Positions 1 through 6,922 of a DNA stretch of 64,000 nt are shown in pieces. A program made the translations under genes and the position numbers. This stretch comes from Franzmannia qiaohouensis (GTDB lineage Bacteria; Pseudomonadota; Gammaproteobacteria; Pseudomonadales; Halomonadaceae): NCBI RefSeq assembly GCF_031451695.1, contig NZ_JARWAM010000002.1, positions 248,001 through 312,000 of the forward strand. The letters run 5' to 3'. Every line of letters starts with the position of its first letter. Positions within the stretch are counted from its first letter, which is position 1. Under the pieces are notes generated by a model. That model saw only the letters and a program-made list of their open reading frames with translations. It was not told where the DNA came from and searched no databases.

Positions 1-669
1 ACCCGGGCCATCGACACGGTTGTAATCACGGTTCTGGTCGTAACCAGCAGCGATATACAGGTCCTGCCAAGTATAGCTTACCGCTGCCTGAGAGCTGGTG
101 GTAGAGCTGTTGTCGCCAGCACCCTGCTCCTGATCATTACCAGAGTAGTGCTTGACCTGCAGGTGAGCCTGGAAGCCTTCCAGCACCGGGGTAGAGTAGG
201 CCAGGGAGTTACCGTGGGAGCTGTTATCTACGCTGCCAAAAGTGGTCCAACCATCATTTTCCGGCACGTCGAACACGGAGCCAACGGCATTGTAGTAGAT
301 GCTGTTGAAGTTACCGACCCAGACGCGACCGAACTGCTGGCTCTGCACGCCAACAAAGCTCTGACGAGTATCAGTCAGGCCGCCGCTACGAGCTGCGCCG
401 TTGAAACGGAACTCCATGTTGGCAAACACGGACATGTCGGAGTTCACTTCGTTACGGGCACGGAAACCCAGGCGAGAACCATTGTTCTCAATGCGAGAGC
501 CTGATTCCTTAACTTCAGTACCTTCTTCACCGCCTGTAACAGCTTGGATAACGATACGACCATAGACGTCAACTTCAGTGCCGTCCTGGCTGTAAACGGT
601 AGCTGCCTGAGCAGCAGCGGAGACGCCCAGGGCGCCGGCGATAGCAGTCGCTAACAGTGTCTTTTTCAT
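1..669 (-). CDS. Outer-membrane porin, N-terminal 223 residues (cut by window start)
   Basis: This is a general-diffusion outer-membrane porin. The visible 223 residues open with a classical Sec signal peptide (MKK start, hydrophobic core, cleavage after AQA near residue 22). The mature part begins with a porin-like first strand containing DVYGR, followed by alternating beta-strand pattern, NGSRLGFRARNEV and the QSFVGVQSQQFGRVWVGNF stretch typical of Gram-negative porins of the OmpC/PorA superfamily. The start ATG at 669 has a reasonable Shine-Dalgarno AAGGAC. The reading frame stays open to base 1, so the C-terminal strands and terminal Phe lie outside the window. Substrate preference cannot be read from this fragment. 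Confidence 0.9.
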   Translation of the reverse strand, partial: MKKTLLATAIAGALGVSAAAQAATVYSQDGTEVDVYGRIVIQAVTGGEEGTEVKESGSRIENNGSRLGFRARNEVNSDMSVFANMEFRFNGAARSGGLTDTRQSFVGVQSQQFGRVWVGNFNSIYYNAVGSVFDVPENDGWTTFGSVDNSSHGNSLAYSTPVLEGFQAHLQVKHYSGNDQEQGAGDNSSTTSSQAAVSYTWQDLYIAAGYDQNRDYNRVDGPG

Positions 670-1154
670 CGCGATATGTCCTTAACTAGCTTACTGTTTC
701 GATCGTTTCTGCATATGCAGTCGGCTTTCCCGGTGCGCCTGGCCAATCTGCCGAGGCATAATGGCCGAGACCGCCACCTGAGCGAAGCCTTGTTATATTC
801 CAATGCTCGCAGGTCAAACCTTATACCGGGATTTCCGGGAACGCAACAAGAAAAAACACTGTTTCCAATCTCGATGCACGGAATCCATGGAACTTTTACC
901 CTGCGTCAGCGTCACGCCACCACCTTGAAGCCCATGACGCCGGGCTGCCCAGCGAATCCTGGCCTTTCCGTCGAGCTCATCGCCATACCGACGGCGCTTG
1001 CTGATGGAGAATCCAGACACGCCTACAAAGTGCTTTACAGCGCCTGCGGCAACCAGCGCTGGCTATCTTCGCCGGGTCGCGGGCGACATGCAAGCCCCGC
1101 CTGCGGCGAGGCATCAACGCCTTGTCATGGGTCAAGCTGGTAGGCGCTGCAGAT
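670..1154. other. Gene-free stretch between porin and proQ-like gene
   Basis: About 485 bases with no convincing gene. The half next to the porin should hold its promoter and leader; the half next to the ProQ-family gene is its 3' flank. Short open frames exist on both strands but have no ribosome-binding site or recognisable product. I see no tRNA, strong terminator or repeat here. Confidence 0.6.
792..817 (-). promoter_or_regulatory. Possible porin promoter
   Basis: Reading toward the porin, TTTGAC/TTGACC (812-818) is followed by TATAAC (792-797). The spacer is only 14-15 bases, shorter than the preferred 17, so this is a weak candidate. It would give a leader of about 115 bases. Confidence 0.25.
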
Positions 1155-1985
1155 TCAGCGCTGCTCGTGCTTGGCCAGCAGCTGGCCGAGTTTCTGCTCG
1201 AGGCGGGTTTCCTTCTCGCGCTGGGCCTGGCGCTCGGCCTTCTGCGCCTTGCGGGTACGGTTCTGGGCGCGCAGCTCGTCGAGCTGGCGGCGGGCGTAAC
1301 GCGCTTCGCCGTCGCTCACATCGCCAGCATTGGCGCCGTCGAGGTCGACCCGCTCGGCGCCGGTGCGCACCGCCTTTAAGTAGCGCGGCAAATGCACATA
1401 GCAGGCCAGCGCCCGGCGTACCAGCTTGTCGGGCCAGGGTTCGCGGGCTACCAGGTCTTCGTGAATACCGACCTTGAGCGGCCGGGTGTGGCCCTTGAAG
1501 AAGGTCTGCGGGTAGCGCTGGTACCACTCATCGAGCAATGCCTGAGGGGACGGCGCCTCGCCGATAGGCAGGCGGCTCTGGGGCTCGTCCTGGCGCTCTG
1601 CCACTGGCGTGGTCTCGGTGACAGGGGCGACGGGCTCAGGCGCCGTCGCGGCCTTCGGCTGCGGCGAGCGGGGGGTGGCCTGCGGCTGCGACTGTTGCGC
1701 CGGGGCCGGCGTGGCGGGATCGTGATGCCTGGCAGCAAACCGTGGGCGCCGCGACATCAGCGCGGCCAGGCCCTGGCTGCGCGGGCTGGCAGCGGGCTCG
1801 CGAGCCGCGACTTCCTGCTGCAGGCGCTGATTGTCGGCCTCGAGTTCGGCCAGCCGCCGCTCGAGCTCGGCAATGGTGGTGTGTGCCTCGCGCAGTGCAG
1901 CCAGGCCATACTCGGCGCGCTGCTCCAGGGCGCTGAGCAGTGCCGTGGTGTGATCGTCGTTCAAGGCGTCGCCCTCCATGCGCAT
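1155..1985 (-). CDS. ProQ/FinO-domain RNA chaperone with N-terminal coiled coil
   Basis: A 276-residue protein whose residues about 146-235 form a ProQ/FinO RNA-binding domain (LLDEWYQRYPQTFF, KVGIHEDLV, RRALACYVHLPRYLKA, then the basic RYARRQL helix). Such proteins bind structured 3' ends and small RNAs. The layout differs from E. coli ProQ, where the FinO domain is N-terminal and followed by a Tudor-like domain: here residues 35-62 form a leucine-rich coiled coil, 64-145 a Pro/Ala/Gln-rich linker, the FinO domain comes late, and a basic Arg/Lys/Glu helix ends the protein. The first ATG (1985) and a second at 1979 are both possible starts. RNA binding is inferred from the domain; partners are unknown. 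Confidence 0.85.
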   Translation of the reverse strand: MRMEGDALNDDHTTALLSALEQRAEYGLAALREAHTTIAELERRLAELEADNQRLQQEVAAREPAASPRSQGLAALMSRRPRFAARHHDPATPAPAQQSQPQATPRSPQPKAATAPEPVAPVTETTPVAERQDEPQSRLPIGEAPSPQALLDEWYQRYPQTFFKGHTRPLKVGIHEDLVAREPWPDKLVRRALACYVHLPRYLKAVRTGAERVDLDGANAGDVSDGEARYARRQLDELRAQNRTRKAQKAERQAQREKETRLEQKLGQLLAKHEQR

Positions 1986-2112
1986 CTCACGTGATCATAG
2001 CCTCAAGTGTGTGCCAGCTTTGGCATTCTGACAATGCGGCGAGCCAGGATGGCATTACACCGGCCAAGCCAATGCCTTGATACCGCTTTTGCCTGATACG
2101 CCGAGGCCTATA

Positions 2113-2235
2113 CCCGCTCGGGGCTGATCCGTCGACAGGACTACGAGGAGGCGCTGTAAACCCATCCCTGGGCGCTATCTTGCGCCATCCATGGCGCAAA
2201 CCTCCTCTTCGCCCTGTCCCCGGCGCCCCTCGCTA
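2113..2235 (-). repeat. Dispersed hairpin repeat, copy 1
   Basis: About 120 bases that recur in opposite orientation at 42537-42740 and 53131-53253. Read on the minus strand it runs from GCGCCGGGGACAG through the palindromic core GCGCCATGGATGGCGC to GCGCCCAGGGATGGG and CCTGTCGACGGATCAG. It begins about 28 bases after the folA stop. The self-complementary core and paired flanks suggest a structured intergenic element rather than a gene. Confidence 0.8.
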
Positions 2236-2262
2236 AAGCCGAAGGCACACGCCGCCGACGGA

Positions 2263-2811
2263 TCAGTCCTGGACGGGGCTGGCATCCCGACGCCGATACT
2301 CGACGAAGGCATAGGCCGGCTGGCCTTCGCGCGGCGTGCCGGGCACACGCTGGCACTCCTGCCACTCGCCCGGGTCGAACTCGGGGAAGCGCGCATCGCC
2401 CTCCACCTCGAGGTCGACCTCGGTGAGATAGAGGCGCGCGGCGTAGGGCATGGCCTGGGCGTAGATCTGCCCGCCGCCCATCACCATGATCTCCTCCACG
2501 CCGTCGATGATCGCCTGCTGGTCGGCGAGGTCCAGGGCGCTCTCCAGGTCGTGGCAAACCCGCACCCCCGGATGCTCAAAGTCGCCGTCACGGGTTACCA
2601 CGATATTGAGCCGCCCCGGCAGCGGCTTGCCGATGGAGGCGAAGGTCTTGCGCCCCATTACCAGCGGCTTGCCCTGGGTCATGGCCTTGAAGAACTTGAG
2701 GTCCTCCGGCAGGTACCAGGGCAGCCGGTTGTCGACGCCGATCACACGGTTGCGTGACATGGCGGCAATCATCGCCACCGGCACCATGGTCTCGAAACGC
2801 TGCTCTTTCAT
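2263..2811 (-). CDS. folA: Dihydrofolate reductase
   Basis: NADPH-dependent reduction of dihydrofolate to tetrahydrofolate, renewing the cofactor consumed by the ThyA reaction. The 182-residue product has the family signatures VAMIAAMSRNRVIG, the substrate-binding NRLPWYLPEDLKFF with the acidic catalytic position, GRKTF, and MVMGGGQIY in the nucleotide site. I chose the ATG at 2811, which follows a GAGGTG ribosome-binding site and lies 13 bases after the thyA stop; the frame is open further upstream but only antisense of thyA codons would be read. It is the last gene of lgt-thyA-folA and is followed by repeat copy 1. Confidence 0.95.
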   Translation of the reverse strand: MKEQRFETMVPVAMIAAMSRNRVIGVDNRLPWYLPEDLKFFKAMTQGKPLVMGRKTFASIGKPLPGRLNIVVTRDGDFEHPGVRVCHDLESALDLADQQAIIDGVEEIMVMGGGQIYAQAMPYAARLYLTEVDLEVEGDARFPEFDPGEWQECQRVPGTPREGQPAYAFVEYRRRDASPVQD

Positions 2812-2824
2812 AATGCCACCTCGC

Positions 2825-3718
2825 TCATACCGCCACCTCGGCCTTGATATGCGGATGCGGGTCGTAGCCCTCGATGGCAATGTCCTCGAAGCGAAAGGTG
2901 AACAGATCCCGCACTTCAGGATTGAGCACCAGCCGCGGCGCCGAACGCGGGGTACGAGTGAGCTGCAGCTCGGCCTGCTCGAGGTGATTCGAATAGAGGT
3001 GGGCATCGCCCAGGGTATGCACGAACTCCCCCGGCTCGAGGCCGCAGACCTGCGCCACCATGCAGGTCAATAGCGCGTAGCTGGCGATATTGAACGGCAC
3101 GCCGAGGAAAATATCGGCGCTGCGCTGGTAGAGCTGGCAGGAGAGCCGGCCTCCGGCGACGTAGAACTGGAACAGCGCGTGGCACGGCGGCAGCGCCATC
3201 TCATCGACCAGCGCCGGGTTCCAGGCCGAGACGATCAGCCGCCGCGAGTCCGGATTACGCTGGATCTGCTCGACCACCTGGCGGATCTGATCGACGTGGC
3301 CGCCATCCGGCCGCGGCCAGCTACGCCACTGGTAGCCGTAGACAGGCCCCAGGTCGCCGTTGGCATCGGCCCACTCGTCCCAGATGCGGACACCGTTCTC
3401 CTTGAGATAGCGGATGTTGGTGTCGCCGGACAGGAACCACAGCAGCTCGTGGATGATCGAGCGCAGGTGCAGCTTCTTGGTGGTGACCAGCGGAAAGCCG
3501 CGCGCCAGGTCGAAGCGCATCTGGTGGCCGAACACGCTGCGTGTGCCGACCCCGGTGCGATCGTGCTTGGTCACACCCTGGGCCAGCACCTGGCGCATCA
3601 GGTCGAGATAGGGTTGTTCGAGGGCAGGGGCAGTTGGCGCCGGCCGCTCGGAAACTGGGTGTTGAGGAGCTTGTGTCACGCGCTTGCCATCTTGGAAAGT
3701 GGGCCGGGCCACCCTCAT
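2825..3718 (-). CDS. thyA: Thymidylate synthase
   Basis: Converts dUMP to dTMP using methylenetetrahydrofolate. The sequence matches E. coli-type ThyA throughout: HDRTGVGTRSVFGHQMRF, ELLWFLSGDTNI, the active-site PPCHALFQFYV (Cys near residue 180), RRLIVSAWNP, GVPFNIASYALL and the C-terminal EGYDPHPHIKAEVAV. It is 297 residues, about 33 longer than the E. coli enzyme; the excess is a Pro/Ala-rich N-terminal tail before EQPYLDLMRQ. The tail could be real or the start could be downstream, since no strong ribosome-binding site precedes the ATG at 3718. It lies 39 bases after lgt, in the same transcription unit. Confidence 0.95.
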   Translation of the reverse strand: MRVARPTFQDGKRVTQAPQHPVSERPAPTAPALEQPYLDLMRQVLAQGVTKHDRTGVGTRSVFGHQMRFDLARGFPLVTTKKLHLRSIIHELLWFLSGDTNIRYLKENGVRIWDEWADANGDLGPVYGYQWRSWPRPDGGHVDQIRQVVEQIQRNPDSRRLIVSAWNPALVDEMALPPCHALFQFYVAGGRLSCQLYQRSADIFLGVPFNIASYALLTCMVAQVCGLEPGEFVHTLGDAHLYSNHLEQAELQLTRTPRSAPRLVLNPEVRDLFTFRFEDIAIEGYDPHPHIKAEVAV

Positions 3719-3757
3719 CGTCAGGGCACCCGGCGTTGAAAGTGCTGACCGCTCGGC

Positions 3758-4549
3758 TCAGCCCGGCAGCCGCTGGTCGACCGGCTGGCGCCGCGACCAG
3801 GCGATCAGCGCCGCGCCGGCCAGTATCATCGGCAGGGTCAACAGCATGCCCATGGTCACCCAGCCGAAGGCGATAAAGCCGATATGCGCATCCGGCAGGC
3901 GCACGAACTCCACCGCGAAACGGAACACGCCATACAACAACAGGAACAGCCCGGAGATCAAGCCACGCTGGCGCGGGCGGGCCGATACGATCCACAGCAC
4001 CACGAACAGCACCAGGCCCTCGAGAATCGCCTCATAAAGGGCCGACGGATGGCGCGACTCAGGCCCGAGGCCGGGAAACGGCATGCCCCAGGGTAGCTCG
4101 GTGACACGCCCCGGCAGTTCGCGGTTGATGAAGTTGCCAAGCCGCCCTGCCCCAAGACCGATCGGCACCAGCGGTGCGATGAAATCAGTCAGGGTGAAGA
4201 ACGCCAGCTGCTTCTTGCGGGCGAAATAGAGTGCCGCCAGCAGCACGCCGATCAAGCCACCGTGGAAGCTCATGCCGCCGTCCCATACCTGGAACAGCCA
4301 TAGCGGGTTGTCGATCAGCCGGCCCATGCCGTAGAACAGCGCATAGCCCAGGCGGCCACCTGCCACTACGCCGATGGCACAGTAGAACAGCAGGTCGCCG
4401 ATGTCATCGCGGGTCAGCCCGAGTCGCGCAGCGCGTCGACACCCCAGCCACCAGGCGGCAACGAAGCCGATCACATACATCAGGCCATACCAGTGAATGC
4501 TCAGCGGTCCCAGCGAGATGGCGACTGGATCGATATCGGGATAATTCAT
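3758..4549 (-). CDS. lgt: Phosphatidylglycerol--prolipoprotein diacylglyceryl transferase
   Basis: Inner-membrane enzyme that attaches diacylglycerol to the lipobox cysteine of prolipoproteins. The 263-residue protein has about seven hydrophobic segments and the Lgt signatures IHWYGLMYVIGF, WDGGMSFHGGLIG and the essential GAGRLGNFINRELPGR motif, then HPSALYEA. Its position upstream of thyA and downstream of rppH-ptsP matches the rppH-ptsP-lgt-thyA order of enterobacteria, with a receiver protein inserted here between ptsP and lgt. Confidence 0.96.
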   Translation of the reverse strand: MNYPDIDPVAISLGPLSIHWYGLMYVIGFVAAWWLGCRRAARLGLTRDDIGDLLFYCAIGVVAGGRLGYALFYGMGRLIDNPLWLFQVWDGGMSFHGGLIGVLLAALYFARKKQLAFFTLTDFIAPLVPIGLGAGRLGNFINRELPGRVTELPWGMPFPGLGPESRHPSALYEAILEGLVLFVVLWIVSARPRQRGLISGLFLLLYGVFRFAVEFVRLPDAHIGFIAFGWVTMGMLLTLPMILAGAALIAWSRRQPVDQRLPG

Positions 4550-4626
4550 CTAATTCCTGCTCGATAAGTTGGGCTGTATACGAAAATCGCTATCGCTCGC
4601 CGACTTTGCGTACATAGCCTGGGCGG

Positions 4627-6018
4627 TCAAGCATGTTTCGCCAACCAGCGACGCGCCATGTCGACCAAGGCTTGGGGACGATACGGCTTGGCGAGATAAT
4701 CGTCCATGCCGGCGGCGAAGAAGCGCTGGCGGTCGCTGTCGCTGGCATTGGCGGTCAGCGCCACCAGGACGCTGCGATGCTGGCGCTCTGCCTCGCGCCA
4801 GCGACGACTTGTCTCGACCCCGTCCAGGCCGTGCATGTAGATATCCATGAACACCAGATCATAGCGAGACTGCTCGCGCAGGCGCAGTGCCTCTTCGCCG
4901 TCACGGGCACTGTCCACACACATGCCCTCGGCCTCCAGCACCTGCCGGGCCAGCATGGTATTGACCGGGCCGTCGTCGACGATCAGCACCCGCGGCGCCT
5001 GAGATGAGAGCGCCTCGTCGCGGCGGGCGGTCGGCGTCTCGCGCGGAACCGCGGTGCGCATCGCCCCCGCTGCGCCCAGGGCTTGCGGCTCCTCCACCAG
5101 GTTGGTGACCAGGGTTTCCAGATCGGCGAGCTGCTCCAGCAACCGCGGCGTCGGCTGCCCGGGCGCTTGCAGCGTATGCATCAGCTCGCCCAGCTCCTTC
5201 TGCAGCACTTGCAGGTAGCGGCTCTTGAGGCGCGACTCCTCGCGTGCGCGATCCCGCGACAGCGTCAGCTGCGCGAGCTGCTGTTGCTGGTCGACAATGT
5301 CCTCGAGCAGCCCCATGCGGTGGCCATGCCCATCATCCAGCGACATCAGGCGAAAGGTACGATACCCGCCCTGGCTGTCGTTGATGCGGACTACTTCGGC
5401 AATCTGGCTACCGAGTTCGGCACTGTTGTCGGCACGAATCAGATAGCCAAGCTCGAGACCGCGCAGCTCGGTAAGGCTACGCCCTACCAATTGTTCGAAA
5501 CTACCGTTGGCTTCGACCAGTTGGCCATCCCGGGCAATGAAGGTCGGCACCGGCAGGCGATTCAGCATGGTGGCAAAACGCGGCCGCTCAGCGACACGCT
5601 CCATCAGGGTTTCGAGGGCATCGAGGAGTCGCTCCAGGCGATGCACCGGTCCATCAGCCGCATCCGCGAGGGGCAACACCCGCTCGGACTTGAGCCAAGA
5701 GGGTAAGTCGCCGTGAATGATGCCTAGTAGCCGCTCGAGACGCTCGTAGGGCACGCCCAGAGCACTCTCCCACTGCTGTAGGCGCTGGCGCAGCATCAGC
5801 AGAAACGTCGCCACGCTGAGGCTGGTGCCTACCGCCAGTGCCAGCAGCAGCCAGCTCAGGTTGTGCCAACCAGCACTGCTCTGGGCGTCCATTTGCCAGA
5901 TCAATAACCAGGCCAGCAAACACAGCAGCATCACGCCGAACTGCGCCGCCAGCAGCGGCCACAACAGCGGCCAAATGACCCGCTGCCAGAGGCTATCGGT
6001 GACTTTATCGACTCGCAT
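4627..6018 (-). CDS. Membrane-anchored PAS-receiver protein without kinase domains
   Basis: About 463 residues. Two transmembrane segments (about 14-43 and 50-76) are followed by a helical stretch, a PAS-like domain (about 150-240, including TFIARDGQLVEANGSFEQLVG), a coiled coil (about 245-275) and a C-terminal response-regulator receiver (about 345-460) with the acidic pair, phospho-acceptor Asp in LVFMDIYMHG, the Thr in VALTANAS and the Lys in YLAKPYRP. It resembles a hybrid sensor kinase, but I find no N, G1 or G2 ATP-binding boxes, so the catalytic core is missing. I prefer the ATG at 6018, preceded by AGGGA at 5 bases, over ATGs at 6024 or 6078. It is likely phosphorylated by a separate kinase or phosphotransfer protein. 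Confidence 0.85.
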   Translation of the reverse strand: MRVDKVTDSLWQRVIWPLLWPLLAAQFGVMLLCLLAWLLIWQMDAQSSAGWHNLSWLLLALAVGTSLSVATFLLMLRQRLQQWESALGVPYERLERLLGIIHGDLPSWLKSERVLPLADAADGPVHRLERLLDALETLMERVAERPRFATMLNRLPVPTFIARDGQLVEANGSFEQLVGRSLTELRGLELGYLIRADNSAELGSQIAEVVRINDSQGGYRTFRLMSLDDGHGHRMGLLEDIVDQQQQLAQLTLSRDRAREESRLKSRYLQVLQKELGELMHTLQAPGQPTPRLLEQLADLETLVTNLVEEPQALGAAGAMRTAVPRETPTARRDEALSSQAPRVLIVDDGPVNTMLARQVLEAEGMCVDSARDGEEALRLREQSRYDLVFMDIYMHGLDGVETSRRWREAERQHRSVLVALTANASDSDRQRFFAAGMDDYLAKPYRPQALVDMARRWLAKHA

Positions 6019-6130
6019 TCTCATCCCTGTGAATCGTCGAAGGAAGTTGAGTTTACGAAAATGCGCAGCGCCTGTCATGATGTGCTACTTCGCGCTTTGT
6101 AACACCTTGTCGGCGCGGTATGGTGATGCA

Positions 6131-6907
6131 ATGTGCCTGATCGCTTTCGCCTTTTGCCCCGACGACCCAGTGCCGTTGCGACTCATTGCCAATCGTGATG
6201 AACGTTACGCCCGGCCTACCGCGCCGCTGGCTCGCTGGGGCGACACCCCCGCAATTCTCGGCGGGCGCGACCTGGTGGCCGGCGGCAGCTGGCTGGCCCT
6301 GCACCAGGGTGGCCGCATGGCTGCGGTCACCAATGTTCGCGACCCGCGTATTAGTGTTGCCGACAACACCCCCAGTCGTGGCGAGCTGGTGCGCCAGGCA
6401 CTACTCAGCGATGACTTGTCGGGCTGGCTCGCACGGCTCGCCGAAGGCGACGCCTGGCAGTATGGAGGGTTCAATCTGCTGGCCGGCGATGCGCAACAGC
6501 TGTGGCATCTGCATCGCGGCTATGGTCGGTTGATGCTGCAGTCGCTCTCGCCAGGGCATTACGGGCTCTCCAATGCCGATCTCGAGACGCCCTGGCCCAA
6601 GCTGCAGTTGGCCAAGGCGGGGCTTACCGCCAGCCTCAACGGCGGCCGCTGGCCCGCAGACGCCCTCGCCGCCATGGCCGAGCACCACCCCATCAGTGAC
6701 CCGGCACGCTTGCCGGACACTGGCGTCGGAGAGGCGCTGGAGCGATTCCTGTCGCCGCCCTTCATCATCGGCGAGGCGTATGGCACCCGAGCTACCAGCT
6801 GGTTGAGCTGGCACGCCGACGGGCATATCGACATCACCGAGCGGCGCTTCGGTCCCGGCGGCACGCCCGCCGGCGAAACCAGCGAATGTCTGCTCCTCGA
6901 CATCTGA
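6131..6907 (+). CDS. NRDE (TANGO2) family protein
   Basis: A 258-residue member of the NRDE/TANGO2 family, named for the N-terminal Asn-Arg-Asp-Glu motif seen here as LIANRDERYARPTAPLARW after the MCLI start (Cys2 conserved as in N-terminal nucleophile-like folds). GGRDLVAGGSWLA, AAVTNVRDP and the later GLSNADLETPWPKL are also family features. Bacterial members are uncharacterised; eukaryotic TANGO2 has been linked to haem and lipid handling. It sits alone on the plus strand, convergent with ptsP with only 15 bases between stops, and divergent from the receiver protein. Confidence 0.88.
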   Translation: MCLIAFAFCPDDPVPLRLIANRDERYARPTAPLARWGDTPAILGGRDLVAGGSWLALHQGGRMAAVTNVRDPRISVADNTPSRGELVRQALLSDDLSGWLARLAEGDAWQYGGFNLLAGDAQQLWHLHRGYGRLMLQSLSPGHYGLSNADLETPWPKLQLAKAGLTASLNGGRWPADALAAMAEHHPISDPARLPDTGVGEALERFLSPPFIIGEAYGTRATSWLSWHADGHIDITERRFGPGGTPAGETSECLLLDI

Positions 6908-6922
6908 CGCTAGGCGCTCAGC

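Noticed and set aside
814..1020. 68-codon minus-strand frame between porin and proQ-like gene
   Set aside because: No ribosome-binding site and no recognisable feature; basic composition is ordinary for a chance frame.
2175..2396. Short frames in all three dispersed repeats sharing a peptide beginning MAQTxSxxCPRRP
   Set aside because: The similarity comes from the conserved repeat DNA; frames diverge past the repeat and have no ribosome-binding site.
3719..3757. Missing gene between lgt and thyA
   Set aside because: Only 39 bases; no room for a gene.
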